Below, one piece after another: positions 26,761 to 35,048 of a stretch of DNA of 64,000 nucleotides. The stretch lies in the NCBI RefSeq assembly GCF_002149015.1, contig NZ_NGFO01000031.1:1-64000 (forward strand), in the 5' to 3' direction. The stretch is from Gordonia lacunae. GTDB taxonomy: Bacteria; Actinomycetota; Actinomycetes; Mycobacteriales; Mycobacteriaceae. A program made the translations under genes and the position numbers. Each line of letters opens with the position of its first letter. Position 1 is the stretch's first letter. The notes beneath the pieces were generated by a model. It saw nothing but the letters and a program-made list of their open reading frames with translations, was not told the DNA's origin and did not search any database.

Positions 26761-27255
26761 TCAGTCCTCGCGCGGGATCCGCACGCCGACGAGGTGCGCC
26801 CCCGGGTCCGGGGCCATCCCGATGCGGTCCCACGGGTGGGTGATCCGGACGACCGCGTACGCCGAGGTGGGGAACCGTTCGACGTACCCGTGCGGGTCGA
26901 GTGTGAGGGCGGTCGCCGGCATCCCTGGCTCGTGACCGACGACGAGGATCGTCTGCGCGTCGGCGGGCGCGTGGAGGCGGAGGGACTCGAGGATCTCCTC
27001 GGGTGCGCCGCCGTAGATGTCCTCGACATAGGTCACCGGCGCGTCGACGCCGGTCCGGGCGAGTGTCTGACGGGTGCGCGTCGACGTCGAACAGAGCACC
27101 GCGTCGACCCGTAGGCCCTCGTCGGCCATCCATCGTCCGGCGAGCGCGGCCTGCCGGTCGCCACGTTCGGCCAGCGGACGGTCGTGGTCGGATGTCGCGG
27201 GCGGGTAGCCCGACTTGCCGTGCCGCATCAGGATCAGCGTGCGGAGCTCGCTCAT
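26761..27255 (-). CDS. SixA-like histidine phosphatase
   Basis: The 164-residue protein is a short branch-1 histidine phosphatase: TLILMRHGKSG contains the phospho-accepting RHG, a TRTRQT segment supplies an active-site Arg, and VVGHEPG holds the second His. SixA of E. coli removes phosphate from histidine of phosphotransfer proteins; actinobacterial relatives act on varied or unknown substrates. ATG 27255 overlaps the stop of the upstream gene (ATGA), and three bases separate its stop from the ammonia-dependent nadE. Whether it acts on a nucleotide in NAD metabolism or on a phosphoprotein is unknown. Confidence 0.9.
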   Translation of the reverse strand: MSELRTLILMRHGKSGYPPATSDHDRPLAERGDRQAALAGRWMADEGLRVDAVLCSTSTRTRQTLARTGVDAPVTYVEDIYGGAPEEILESLRLHAPADAQTILVVGHEPGMPATALTLDPHGYVERFPTSAYAVVRITHPWDRIGMAPDPGAHLVGVRIPRED

Positions 27256-27530
27256 GCGGCGCCGTGCCGCCGGTCGCCCTGGCCGGACTCGGCACCCATC
27301 ATCCGCAGCACCCGCACGGTGGCGCGCCACGCCGCGGCCTCCTGCCGGAGAAAGGCCGCGTGCTCGTCGTCGCCGCGGGCCTCGGCCTCCTCGGCGGCGA
27401 CGTCGAACTCCAGATACTCGTCGACGGCACAGGCGATGAATTCGCCCACCGAGGTGCAGTCGGTGCAGGCCACCTCGATCGCGGCGGCGTCGAGGGTGGC
27501 CAGTCGTTCCAGCTCTGACCGATAACGCAT
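27252..27530 (-). CDS. Conserved-looking small acidic hypothetical protein
   Basis: This 92-residue protein is rich in Glu, Asp and Ala and predicted mostly helical, with two Cys close together (VACTDC, residues 21-24). It has no signal peptide or membrane span. Its stop overlaps the phosphatase start by four bases, so it heads a coupled set: hypothetical, SixA-like phosphatase, then two NAD synthetases. I do not recognise a family. The Cx2C pair is suggestive of a metal or redox site, but a second pair is absent. Confidence 0.75.
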   Translation of the reverse strand: MRYRSELERLATLDAAAIEVACTDCTSVGEFIACAVDEYLEFDVAAEEAEARGDDEHAAFLRQEAAAWRATVRVLRMMGAESGQGDRRHGAA

Positions 27531-27644
27531 GGGTTCGAATCTACGTGGTCCGGGCAGGTGGTGGGTGTTCCGACACCGTCGATCTCGGCTCGGGCGACTC
27601 CGGCGGCGCCGCGAGTGCGGGGAGCCGCCGTTACCCTGGGGATC

Positions 27645-28592
27645 GTGCACACCTGGGTACCCGCGCTCCTCGCGGTGCTGGCCGCGTTGATGATCGCGGC
27701 GGGCACCGTGTTGCGTCAGCGCGCCTCCCGGGTGAACGGTGCCATCACGCCGGGTTGGTGGGCGGGTGCGGCGATCGCGCTGTGCGGCTTCGGTTTGCAG
27801 GCGTCCGCGCTCGGGCTGGGTTCGATCCTGCTCGTGCAGCCGCTGGTCGTGCTGGCGGTGCTGTTCGCCCTTCCGCTGGAGGCCTGGGCCGACCACCGGC
27901 ACCCGGCACGCATCGAGTGGGCGTGGGGCGGGGTGCTGGTGGCGTGCGTCGTCACCTTCCTCATCGTGGCGCGTCCCGAACCGTCGATGCGGCGCCCCGA
28001 CGCACTGTTGCTGTGGGGCACGGTGGGGGCGGTGGTCGGCGTCGTGGTGGCGTTGGTGATCTTCGCTCATCGGTCGAGTCCGCACTACAAGGCGCTGTTC
28101 TACGGGCTGGTCGCCGGCATCCTGTTCGGCGTCTCGGCACTCCTGGTGAAGACGGTGATCTACCAGGTCACACATCATTTCTGGCGCACCTTCGTCCACC
28201 CCGAGATCTATCTCTTCGTGCTGGTGGTGGTCTGCGCGATCCTCGCCCAGCAGATGGGCTTCGGTGCGGGCGATCTACAGACGTCGTTCCCGTCGATGAC
28301 GGTCGCCGAGCCGGCCGTCGCGATGGTTCTCGGTGTGCTGCTGCTCGGTGAGAACCTCAAGGTGTCGGTGCCGACCGCGCTGTTCCTGGGGATCGTGCTC
28401 GCGATCATGGTGCGCGCGGTGTGCGAACTCGCGAAGCTGTCGGCGGTGCGGGGGTACGAGCAGGCGGTGGCCGCCGAGGAATCCGCTGCGGAGGAGGCCG
28501 CCGCTGTCGAGGACACCGCCGCAGCCGAGGTCGCTGCCGAGCAGGCCGCGGCGGGGGAGCCGGGCACGGCGAGGTCGCGGCCGGTGGTCTGA
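27645..28592 (+). CDS. DMT-superfamily membrane protein, NIPA-like permease
   Basis: The protein has nine or ten membrane segments in the EamA/NIPA style and a C-terminal acidic Ala/Glu-rich tail of about 45 residues (repeated AAEE/AAAVED). I chose the GTG at 27645 (315 residues) because the first hydrophobic segment starts directly after it and GGGGA lies just upstream; an earlier in-frame start at 27558 would add 29 residues of low-complexity sequence. NIPA proteins carry Mg2+ in eukaryotes, but substrates of bacterial relatives are mostly unknown. The gene is convergent with flavodoxin, with 24 bases between stops. Confidence 0.8.
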   Translation: MHTWVPALLAVLAALMIAAGTVLRQRASRVNGAITPGWWAGAAIALCGFGLQASALGLGSILLVQPLVVLAVLFALPLEAWADHRHPARIEWAWGGVLVACVVTFLIVARPEPSMRRPDALLLWGTVGAVVGVVVALVIFAHRSSPHYKALFYGLVAGILFGVSALLVKTVIYQVTHHFWRTFVHPEIYLFVLVVVCAILAQQMGFGAGDLQTSFPSMTVAEPAVAMVLGVLLLGENLKVSVPTALFLGIVLAIMVRAVCELAKLSAVRGYEQAVAAEESAAEEAAAVEDTAAAEVAAEQAAAGEPGTARSRPVV

Positions 28593-28616
28593 CACCAGCC
28601 GCGACGTCAGGTGATG

Positions 28617-29057
28617 TCAGATCTCCTGCGAGATCCCCTCGGCCCATTCGGCGGCCTGCTTGGCCGGCTTGATCGCCGACGAGTTGTCGTGGCGGGCGTG
28701 CTCGCCCACCTGGACCGCGCCGCGCTTGGTGAGCATCTCGGCGACGATCTCGCCACCGCGGTTGAACGTGTCGTAGATCGAGTCCCCGAGACCGAACACC
28801 GCGAACCGCAGGCCGGTGAGGTCGGGGTTCACACTCTCGAGTTCCTCGGCGAAGGGCTCGGCGCCGGTCGGCAGTTCGCCCTCACCGTAGGTCGAGCACA
28901 CGATGACGAGGAAGTCCTCGGGGTCGAGGTCCTCGACCGCGAACTCGCTCATGTCGTAGATCGAGGGGTCGTGGTCGGCGGCCAGCGTGTCGGCGATGGC
29001 GTCCGCGACGAGCTCGCCGTTCCCGGTTTCGGTTCCGTAGAGGATGACAACCGACAT
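28617..29057 (-). CDS. Flavodoxin (MioC-like)
   Basis: The 146-residue FMN protein has the phosphate loop YGTETGNGE at the N terminus, CSTYGEGELPTG for the isoalloxazine ring, and FGLGDSIYDTFN. Flavodoxins carry single electrons and replace iron-sulfur ferredoxins when iron is short. Consistent with this, an IdeR-like box lies 35-53 bases upstream. ATG 29057 is preceded by GAGAGGAG at good spacing; the frame continues upstream without being coding. It could feed the diiron desaturase or cytochrome P450s elsewhere, though no reductase gene is in the window. Confidence 0.92.
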   Translation of the reverse strand: MSVVILYGTETGNGELVADAIADTLAADHDPSIYDMSEFAVEDLDPEDFLVIVCSTYGEGELPTGAEPFAEELESVNPDLTGLRFAVFGLGDSIYDTFNRGGEIVAEMLTKRGAVQVGEHARHDNSSAIKPAKQAAEWAEGISQEI

Positions 29058-29091
29058 GTGAACTCCTCTCGACGTCGGCGTTTTCGCAAAG

Positions 29092-29110
29092 CGAGGGTAG
29101 CCTAACCGGC
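29092..29110 (-). promoter_or_regulatory. IdeR/DtxR-like iron box upstream of flavodoxin
   Basis: The minus strand reads GCCGGTTAGGCTACCCTCG, matching TWAGGTWAGSCTWACCTWA at 13 of 19 positions, with the central GGTTAGGCTA fully conserved. It lies between flavodoxin and the divergent mmsA gene, nearer to flavodoxin. Iron repression of a flavodoxin is a well-known arrangement, which raises the credibility of a moderate match. Confidence 0.6.
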
Positions 29111-29142
29111 TCGTCGGCGCGAAATCGCTGGTGAGCAGGGGG

Positions 29143-29171
29143 TTGGAAGAAATACTTGGATGTCCTACTAT
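29143..29171 (+). promoter_or_regulatory. Sigma70-type promoter of the mmsA operon
   Basis: TTGGAA (29143-29148) and TACTAT (29166-29171) are 17 bases apart and placed about 45 bases before the GTG start of mmsA. An in-frame ATG at 29160 falls inside the promoter spacer and so would not be on the transcript. Confidence 0.6.
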
Positions 29172-29216
29172 GTGGTGACACCGGCCATACCCCCAACGAA
29201 GTCGAAGGTGATCTCC

Positions 29217-30749
29217 GTGTCCGCTCCTGCTGTCCCCTCGATCCCGCACTACCTGAACGGCAAGCGCGTTCCCGCCGAGGGCGGACGCTTCGCCGACGTC
29301 TTCAACCCCAGCACGGGAGCCGTGCAGTCCCAGGTCCCGCTGGCATCGACCGACGAGGTCTCCGCCGCGATCGCGACCGCATCGGCCGCGCAGAAGGAGT
29401 GGGCCGCCTGGAACCCGCAGCGTCGTGCCCGCGTCCTGATGCGGTTCGTCGACCTGGTCAACAAGAACGCCGACGAGCTCGCGACCACGCTGTCGCTCGA
29501 GCACGGCAAGACCCACGCCGACGCGCTCGGCGACATCCAGCGCGGCGTCGAGGTGATCGAGTTCGCGATCGGCATCCCGCACCTCATCAAGGGTGAGTTC
29601 ACCGCCGGTGCCGGCGGCGGCATCGACGTGCACTCCATCCGTCAGCCGCTCGGTGTCGTCGCGGGCATCACGCCGTTCAACTTCCCGGCGATGATCCCGC
29701 TGTGGAAGGCCGGACCCGCGCTCGCATGCGGCAACGCCTTCATCCTCAAGCCCAGCGAGCGCGATCCGTCCGTGCCGGTGCGGCTGGCCGAGCTGTTCAC
29801 CGAGGCGGGTCTGCCCGACGGCGTTTTCCAGGTCGTGCACGGTGACAAAGAAGCGGTCGACGCGCTGCTGACCCACCCGGACGTCAAGGCCCTCGGCTTC
29901 GTCGGTAGTTCGGACATCGCGCAGTACATCTACTCGACCGCGGCCGCGCACGGGAAGCGCTCACAGTGCTTCGGTGGCGCCAAGAACCACGCGATCATCA
30001 TGCCCGACGCCAACCTCGACCAGGTCGTCGACGCTCTGATCGGTGCGGGCTACGGCAGCGCCGGTGAGCGCTGCATGGCGATCAGCGTCGCGGTCCCGGT
30101 CGGCGAGCAGACCGCGGACCGGTTGCGCGCCAAGCTGATCGACCGGGTGAACGCGCTGCGTGTCGGCCACAGCCTGGACCCCAAGGCCGACTACGGGCCC
30201 CTGGTCACCGCCGCCGCCCTCGAGCGGGTCCGCGGGTTCATCGACAAGGGTGCCGAGGAGGGTGCCGAGGTCGTCATCGATGGACGCGATCGCGCCAACA
30301 ACGAGCAGACCTTCGGCGACGAGGACATCTCGAAGGGCTTCTTCATCGGCCCGACCCTGTTCGATCACGTCACCAAGGACATGACCATCTACACCGAGGA
30401 GATCTTCGGACCGGTCCTGTCGATCGTGCGTGCCGGCGACTACGAAGAGGCCCTCGCCCTGGCGTCGGACCACCAGTACGGCAACGGTGTCGCGATCTTC
30501 ACCCAGGACGGCGACGCCGCCCGCGACTTCACGGCTCGCGTCGACGTCGGCATGGTCGGCGTGAACGTGCCGATCCCGGTTCCGGTGGCGTACTACACCT
30601 TCGGCGGCTGGAAGCGTTCGGGCTTCGGCGATCTCAACCAGCACGGCCCGGCGTCGATCCAGTTCTACACCAAGACCAAGACGGTGACGACGCGCTGGCC
30701 GTCCGGCATCAAGGACGGCGCCGAGTTCGTCATCCCCACGATGGACTGA
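29217..30749 (+). CDS. mmsA: CoA-acylating methylmalonate-semialdehyde dehydrogenase
   Basis: The 510-residue aldehyde dehydrogenase oxidises methylmalonate semialdehyde (from valine) to propionyl-CoA, and malonate semialdehyde to acetyl-CoA. MmsA hallmarks are PFNFPAMIPLWK, FVGSSDIAQYIYSTA, the NAD-site GGAKNHAIIMPDA and the catalytic Cys in GSAGERCMAIS. The Glu used by hydrolytic aldehyde dehydrogenases is not seen, as expected for the CoA-dependent branch. GTG 29217 has GAAGGTGA seven bases upstream, gives the usual family length, and lies downstream of the predicted promoter; ATG 29160 does not. It is first in a three-gene valine operon. Confidence 0.95.
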   Translation: MSAPAVPSIPHYLNGKRVPAEGGRFADVFNPSTGAVQSQVPLASTDEVSAAIATASAAQKEWAAWNPQRRARVLMRFVDLVNKNADELATTLSLEHGKTHADALGDIQRGVEVIEFAIGIPHLIKGEFTAGAGGGIDVHSIRQPLGVVAGITPFNFPAMIPLWKAGPALACGNAFILKPSERDPSVPVRLAELFTEAGLPDGVFQVVHGDKEAVDALLTHPDVKALGFVGSSDIAQYIYSTAAAHGKRSQCFGGAKNHAIIMPDANLDQVVDALIGAGYGSAGERCMAISVAVPVGEQTADRLRAKLIDRVNALRVGHSLDPKADYGPLVTAAALERVRGFIDKGAEEGAEVVIDGRDRANNEQTFGDEDISKGFFIGPTLFDHVTKDMTIYTEEIFGPVLSIVRAGDYEEALALASDHQYGNGVAIFTQDGDAARDFTARVDVGMVGVNVPIPVPVAYYTFGGWKRSGFGDLNQHGPASIQFYTKTKTVTTRWPSGIKDGAEFVIPTMD

Positions 30750-30755
30750 TCGGCG

Positions 30756-31931
30756 TTGACCACTTTCGCCGATGCCGCGGTCGCTCGGCTCGACGGTGAC
30801 GAGCGTGTCATCGTCGAGACCGCAGCGGGTTTCGCGGCGAAGAAGCTGGCGCCGTTCGCGCTGGAGTGGGACGCGTCGAACCACTTCCCGGTCGACGAGC
30901 TGCGCGAGGCGTCGGAACTCGGGATGGGCGCCATCTACTGTGCCGAGGATGCCGGCGGCAGCGGTCTGCGGCGCCTCGACGGGGTCCGCATCTTCGAGCA
31001 ACTGGCGTACGCCGATCCGGCCGTCGCGTCGTTCCTGTCCATCCACAACATGTGCACGTGGATGGTCGACAAATACGGGACCGACGACCAACGTTCGACG
31101 TGGGTACCGCGCCTGGCGACCATGGAGACGGTCGCGAGCTACTGCCTGACCGAGCCGGGTGCCGGCTCGGACGCGGCCGCGCTCGCGACCCGTGCCGAAC
31201 GGTCCGGCGACGAGTACGTGCTCACCGGGGTGAAGCAGTTCATCTCCGGCGCCGGGTCGTCGGACCTCTACGTCATCATGGCGCGCACGGGTGAGGCCGG
31301 GGCCAAGGGCATCTCGACGTTCCTGGTCGAAAAGGGCTCGCCCGGGCTCAGTTTCGGAGCCCAGGAGCACAAGATGGGTTGGCATGCGCAACCCACCGCC
31401 CAGGTCATCCTCGACGAGGTGCGCGTGCCCGCGGGCAATCTCCTGGGCGGTACCGAGGGCATCGGGTTCGGGATCGCGATGAACGGGCTGAACGGTGGCC
31501 GCATCAACATCGCGGCGTCGTCGCTCGGCGGTGCGCAGGCCGCGTTCGACAAGGCGGCCGCCTATGTCGCCAGTCGTCGTGCCTTCGGGAACGCGCTGAT
31601 CGACGAGCCGACGATCCGGTTCACCCTCGCGGACATGGCCACCTCGCTGCAGGCCTCCCGGCTGATGTTGTGGCAGGCGGCGTCCGCCCTCGACGACGAC
31701 GCGCCCGACAAGGTCGAGCAGTGTGCGATGGCGAAGCGTTTCGTCACCGACACCTGCTACGAGGTCGCCGACCAGGCGTTGCAGCTGCACGGCGGATACG
31801 GGTATCTCACCGAGTACGGAATCGAGAAAATCGTCCGCGACCTCCGTGTGCACCGCATCCTGGAGGGGACCAACGAGATCATGCGCGTCGTGCTCGGCCG
31901 CTCGATCGCGACCCGCTACCGGGACAGCTGA
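30756..31931 (+). CDS. Acyl-CoA dehydrogenase, probably isobutyryl-CoA dehydrogenase
   Basis: This 391-residue flavoprotein has all parts of an acyl-CoA dehydrogenase: SYCLTEPGAGSDAA (FAD/substrate), the QLHGGYGYLTEYGIEKIVRD signature region, and the catalytic Glu in RILEGTNEIM. Between mmsA and mmsB it most likely oxidises isobutyryl-CoA to methacrylyl-CoA in valine breakdown. It starts six bases after the mmsA stop with TTG (30756), without a strong ribosome site, implying coupling to mmsA. Other short branched acyl-CoAs cannot be excluded from sequence. Confidence 0.92.
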   Translation: MTTFADAAVARLDGDERVIVETAAGFAAKKLAPFALEWDASNHFPVDELREASELGMGAIYCAEDAGGSGLRRLDGVRIFEQLAYADPAVASFLSIHNMCTWMVDKYGTDDQRSTWVPRLATMETVASYCLTEPGAGSDAAALATRAERSGDEYVLTGVKQFISGAGSSDLYVIMARTGEAGAKGISTFLVEKGSPGLSFGAQEHKMGWHAQPTAQVILDEVRVPAGNLLGGTEGIGFGIAMNGLNGGRINIAASSLGGAQAAFDKAAAYVASRRAFGNALIDEPTIRFTLADMATSLQASRLMLWQAASALDDDAPDKVEQCAMAKRFVTDTCYEVADQALQLHGGYGYLTEYGIEKIVRDLRVHRILEGTNEIMRVVLGRSIATRYRDS

Positions 31932-31970
31932 ACCCGCTCCACACAACCACTTTCGTAGGAAGCAGAGACA

Positions 31971-32840
31971 ATGACGACGATCGCCTTCCTCGGCCTCGGC
32001 AACATGGGCGGCCCGATGGCCGCCAACCTGGTGAAGGCCGGCCACACCGTTCGCGGGTTCGATCCGGTTCCCGAGGCGGTGACGACCGCGCAGGACAACG
32101 GCATCGAGACCTTCCCGGCCGCGATCGAGGCCGTGGCCGCCGCCGAGGTCGTGATCACGATGCTTCCCAACGGCGGCATCGTGAAGAAGCTGTACGACGA
32201 CATCCTGCCGGCGACCCCGACCGGTGCACTGTTCATCGACTCGTCGACGATCTCCGTCGACGACGCGCGGGAGATCCACCGGCGCGCCACCGAACACGGC
32301 TTCGCGCAGGTCGACGCCCCGGTCTCGGGTGGGGTCAAGGGTGCCGTCGCCGGCACGCTCGCGTTCATGGTCGGCGGTGAGGACGAGGCCTTCGCCGCCG
32401 CGCGCGGAACGCTGGACCCGATGGCGGGCAAGATCATCCACTGCGGTGCCGCAGGTGCCGGCCAGGCCGCCAAGGTCTGCAACAACATGGTCCTCGCCGT
32501 CCAGCAGATCGCGGTGGGCGAGGCGTTCGTCCTCGCCCAGAAGCTGGGCCTCGACGATCAGGCGCTCTACGACGTGATCACCGGTGCCACCGGCAACTGC
32601 TGGGCCGTGCAGACCAACTGCCCGGTTCCGGGTCCGGTCCCGACGTCGCCGGCGAACAACGACTTCAAGCCGGGCTTCGCGACCGCCCTGATGAACAAGG
32701 ACCTCGGCCTGGCGATGGACGCCGTCGCCAGCACCGGGTCGCGCGCACCGCTGGGCACCCACGCCGCACAGCTCTACCGCGGTTTCGCCGAACAGCACGC
32801 CGACCTCGACTTCAGCGCGATCATCACGTCGCTGCACTGA
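31971..32840 (+). CDS. mmsB: 3-hydroxyisobutyrate dehydrogenase
   Basis: The 289-residue NAD(P)-dependent enzyme oxidises 3-hydroxyisobutyrate to methylmalonate semialdehyde, the substrate of MmsA. The Rossmann motif FLGLGNMGGPMAANL is at the N terminus, the substrate motif VDAPVSGGVKGA near residue 115, and the catalytic Lys in GQAAKVCNNM near 165. GTAGGAAG lies about ten bases upstream of the ATG. It ends the valine operon. The hydratase and hydrolase for the intermediate steps are not in the window. Confidence 0.96.
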   Translation: MTTIAFLGLGNMGGPMAANLVKAGHTVRGFDPVPEAVTTAQDNGIETFPAAIEAVAAAEVVITMLPNGGIVKKLYDDILPATPTGALFIDSSTISVDDAREIHRRATEHGFAQVDAPVSGGVKGAVAGTLAFMVGGEDEAFAAARGTLDPMAGKIIHCGAAGAGQAAKVCNNMVLAVQQIAVGEAFVLAQKLGLDDQALYDVITGATGNCWAVQTNCPVPGPVPTSPANNDFKPGFATALMNKDLGLAMDAVASTGSRAPLGTHAAQLYRGFAEQHADLDFSAIITSLH

Positions 32841-32866
32841 GGTCCGCATCGGCCTCACTGCGAAAG

Positions 32867-32911
32867 CCGAATGACGTTGTGCCCGGTTTCCGGGTGCAAC
32901 GTCATACGCGT
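32867..32911 (+). repeat. Left flanking repeat of the DUF559 gene, with hairpin
   Basis: The sequence matches 33840-33884 at 35 of 45 positions in the same orientation. It forms a stem (ATGACGTTG with CAACGTCAT, then CCCGG with CCGGG) and could act as terminator for mmsB and for the DUF559 gene, whose stop is two bases away. Confidence 0.6.
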
Positions 32912-32912
32912 T

Positions 32913-33818
32913 TCAGGCGGCTGATCGGCGGAGCGCGGCGTGGATGTGCGTGGCGACCTGGGTGGGTCGTTCGATGAGGTCGGTCCAGGTGAAGTTGAGG
33001 ACGGTCCATCCGTTGGCGGTGAGCAAGTTGCGTTTCGTCCGGTCGCGCTGGAACGTGGCCGCGTCGCGGTGAAAGGCGAAGCCGTCGATCTCGACTGCGA
33101 TCTTCGTGCCGGGGAAGGCGAAGTCGATGAAGTGGCCGAGGGTGGGCATGTTCGCGATCCAGCCGGTGATGCCGGCGGTGATGAGCAGTTCGGTGGTGAG
33201 TCGTTCGGCTTCCGATCGTGCGCCGTCGCCGAGGAGCCGTAGGTAGGTGGCGACTCGTGGTGCCCCGTGTCGGTTGGGGTAGCGGTCTCGGGCGGCGTGG
33301 AGGGCGTCGAGGGTGACGCGGGTGGTCAGTAGCGCTGAGTCGAGGATGCCGATCCCGATGTCGAGGGAGGCGTCGAGGACGGTCAGAGCGGCGGCCGTCG
33401 TCGGGAGTCCGTGGTGGATGGTGATGTCATCGGCGTGCAGCGGTCGGTAACGGACCAGTGCGGTCGCAGACGAGCGTCGGGCGGTGCCGTGGGTTGGTGT
33501 GTAGATGAGGTGTTTTCGTGGTTCGTCGTTGTGGAGCCCGAGCCACCAGGCGGCGGCTGTGCCGCCGAGTACGGCACTGGTGTGGACCGACAGGACCGCG
33601 ATGCGTGTCTGAGCGCGGGCTGTGCGTGGGTGCCCGGCGACGAGATATACCCCGCGTGCCACGGCTTTCCAGTCGCCGGCGGTGAGTCTGCGGTGGATGG
33701 CCGAGGAGCTGACGCCGCAATCGCGGGCCTGCCGGGTGGAGAACACGCCGTCGCGGCGGGCGGTCAGTTCGGCGATGTCCATGGTGTTTCGACGCAACCG
33801 ATCGGCGTGCGGTTCCAT
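32913..33818 (-). CDS. AbiEi-type N-terminal domain fused to DUF559 (endonuclease-like) protein
   Basis: The 301-residue protein has a winged-helix antitoxin-like N terminus (ARRDGVFSTRQARDCGVSS..., ending in the typical AVARGVYLVAGHP). The C-terminal DUF559 domain resembles very-short-patch/restriction endonucleases: the IDFAFPGTKIAVEIDG-FAFH strand-turn-strand has Asp, Glu and Asp in the PD-(D/E)xK positions, and DRTKRNLLTANGWTVLNFTW follows. Many actinobacteria carry several unlinked copies, with no established function. No AbiEii toxin gene is adjacent, so this is not a complete type IV toxin-antitoxin pair. ATG 33818 has GGAG ten bases upstream; an internal ATG at 33782 has no ribosome site. 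Related repeats on both sides suggest it inserted as a unit. Confidence 0.82.
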   Translation of the reverse strand: MEPHADRLRRNTMDIAELTARRDGVFSTRQARDCGVSSSAIHRRLTAGDWKAVARGVYLVAGHPRTARAQTRIAVLSVHTSAVLGGTAAAWWLGLHNDEPRKHLIYTPTHGTARRSSATALVRYRPLHADDITIHHGLPTTAAALTVLDASLDIGIGILDSALLTTRVTLDALHAARDRYPNRHGAPRVATYLRLLGDGARSEAERLTTELLITAGITGWIANMPTLGHFIDFAFPGTKIAVEIDGFAFHRDAATFQRDRTKRNLLTANGWTVLNFTWTDLIERPTQVATHIHAALRRSAA

Positions 33819-33839
33819 CGTCGGGTAGCTCCGACCCCC

Positions 33840-33884
33840 GTATGAGGTTATGTCCGGTTTCGGGGCGTGATGTCATACGCGTTC
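33840..33884 (+). repeat. Right flanking repeat of the DUF559 gene
   Basis: This copy shares CCGGTTTC and the exact tail GTCATACGCGTT with the left copy at 32867-32911, and is in the same orientation. The hairpin is weaker here. It fills the gap between the DUF559 start and the MarR stop. Confidence 0.6.
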
Positions 33885-33894
33885 GTGCGCTGAC

Positions 33895-34398
33895 TCAGAA
33901 GTCCCCGTTGTGCTTCCGCAGTGACTGGATCGCTCCGACGAGACCGGTCATCTCGTCGTCGGACATGCCGACGTTGCCGAACACCTCACTGTTGAGGGTT
34001 TCGGTGGCCTCGCCGACCGTCTTCCGGCCGAGTTCGGTGATCTCGACGAGCGTGGTGCGTCCATCGGTGGGGTGGGGGACGCGGCGGACGAGTCCGCCCT
34101 CCTCGAGGCGTCGGATCGCGTGGGTCACGCTGGTGACATGGACCTGGAGCCGGTCGCTCGCCTTGGTGATCGGGAGGGAACCCTGCCGCGAGAACGCCAG
34201 CAGGCGGAGGAGTTCGAAGCGGGAGAAGCTGAGGTCGTACGGACGGAGTGCGGCCTCGACCCGCGCGAGCAGGATCTGGTGCGCGCGCATCACCGAGGTC
34301 ACCGCCACCATGCCGTCGGCGACCTCGCCCCACCCCGCCTGGGTCCAGTTCTCCCGCGCCTCGGCGATGGGGTCGAAATCCATGCTGCGCCCTGCCAT
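33895..34398 (-). CDS. MarR-family transcriptional regulator
   Basis: This 167-residue winged-helix regulator has the MarR layout: dimer helices at both ends, a recognition helix in VHVTSVTHAIRRLEEGGLV, and the beta-wing RRVPHPTDGRTTLVEIT. MarR proteins bind a palindromic operator as dimers and release it on binding small, often aromatic or acyl-CoA, ligands. It is 35 bases downstream of the TetR gene on the same strand, so the two regulators may be cotranscribed. No obvious target adjoins it. Confidence 0.93.
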   Translation of the reverse strand: MAGRSMDFDPIAEARENWTQAGWGEVADGMVAVTSVMRAHQILLARVEAALRPYDLSFSRFELLRLLAFSRQGSLPITKASDRLQVHVTSVTHAIRRLEEGGLVRRVPHPTDGRTTLVEITELGRKTVGEATETLNSEVFGNVGMSDDEMTGLVGAIQSLRKHNGDF

Positions 34399-34433
34399 AC
34401 CGATACCCTAGTGCGCCGCTGGTCCCACCGCGG

Positions 34434-35030
34434 TCAGGCGCGAGCAGTGCGCCATCCGTCGATGACGGCGGTCGCGGCGGCCACCGGGTCCGCGCCCTCG
34501 GGGTAGTTGCCGGACAGCAGGAGGGTCGCCATGCCGTGCACCTGCGCCCACAGCGAGGCGACGACGGTCTCGGGGTCCGCGGCGCGGAGCCGGCCGGAGC
34601 CGATCGCCTCCTGCACACCCGCGCGCAACGGGGTGATCGCACGCGTCGCGGCGGCGCGGGTCTCCTCGGTGCGTTCGACTACCACGAGTGCGTCGGAGAA
34701 CATCAGCTCGTAGAGGCGGGGGTTCTCCAGCGCCCACCCGACGTACGCGACCCCGAGGCCTTCCAGCGTCGCCTCACCTGCTGCCGCCGCCGCAGCGGAC
34801 CGCTGTGCATGCGCGAACGAGTCGAAGGCGCGGACCAGAATCGCCCGCGACAGTCCCTCTTTGTTGCCGAACAGGGAGTAGACCGCGGTCGTGGAGGTGT
34901 CGGCGGCGCGGGCCACTTCCCGCACCGACAACGCTCCGACGCCGTTCGCGGCCACCATGCGAACCGCTTCGTCGAGCAGTCGGGTACGCACGTCATCGGT
35001 GTGAGATCGAGGTCTTGCCACAGCCACCAT
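34434..35030 (-). CDS. TetR-family transcriptional regulator
   Basis: The 198-residue protein has an N-terminal TetR helix-turn-helix (LSVREVARAADTSTTAVYSLFGNKEGLSRA) and a C-terminal ligand/dimer domain with the WALENPRLYELMF pattern of the WHG subgroup. ATG 35030 is the first good start. It is divergent from the DUF4188 gene, and a perfect 15-base palindrome lies between the two starts, so it probably represses itself and that gene. Ligand unknown. Confidence 0.93.
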   Translation of the reverse strand: MVAVARPRSHTDDVRTRLLDEAVRMVAANGVGALSVREVARAADTSTTAVYSLFGNKEGLSRAILVRAFDSFAHAQRSAAAAAAGEATLEGLGVAYVGWALENPRLYELMFSDALVVVERTEETRAAATRAITPLRAGVQEAIGSGRLRAADPETVVASLWAQVHGMATLLLSGNYPEGADPVAAATAVIDGWRTARA

Positions 35031-35048
35031 CGTTTCATAACATCGTTC

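Noticed and set aside
29160-29217. ATG 29160 as the mmsA start
   Set aside because: It lies between the -35 and -10 hexamers of the likely promoter, and adds 19 residues not expected for the family.
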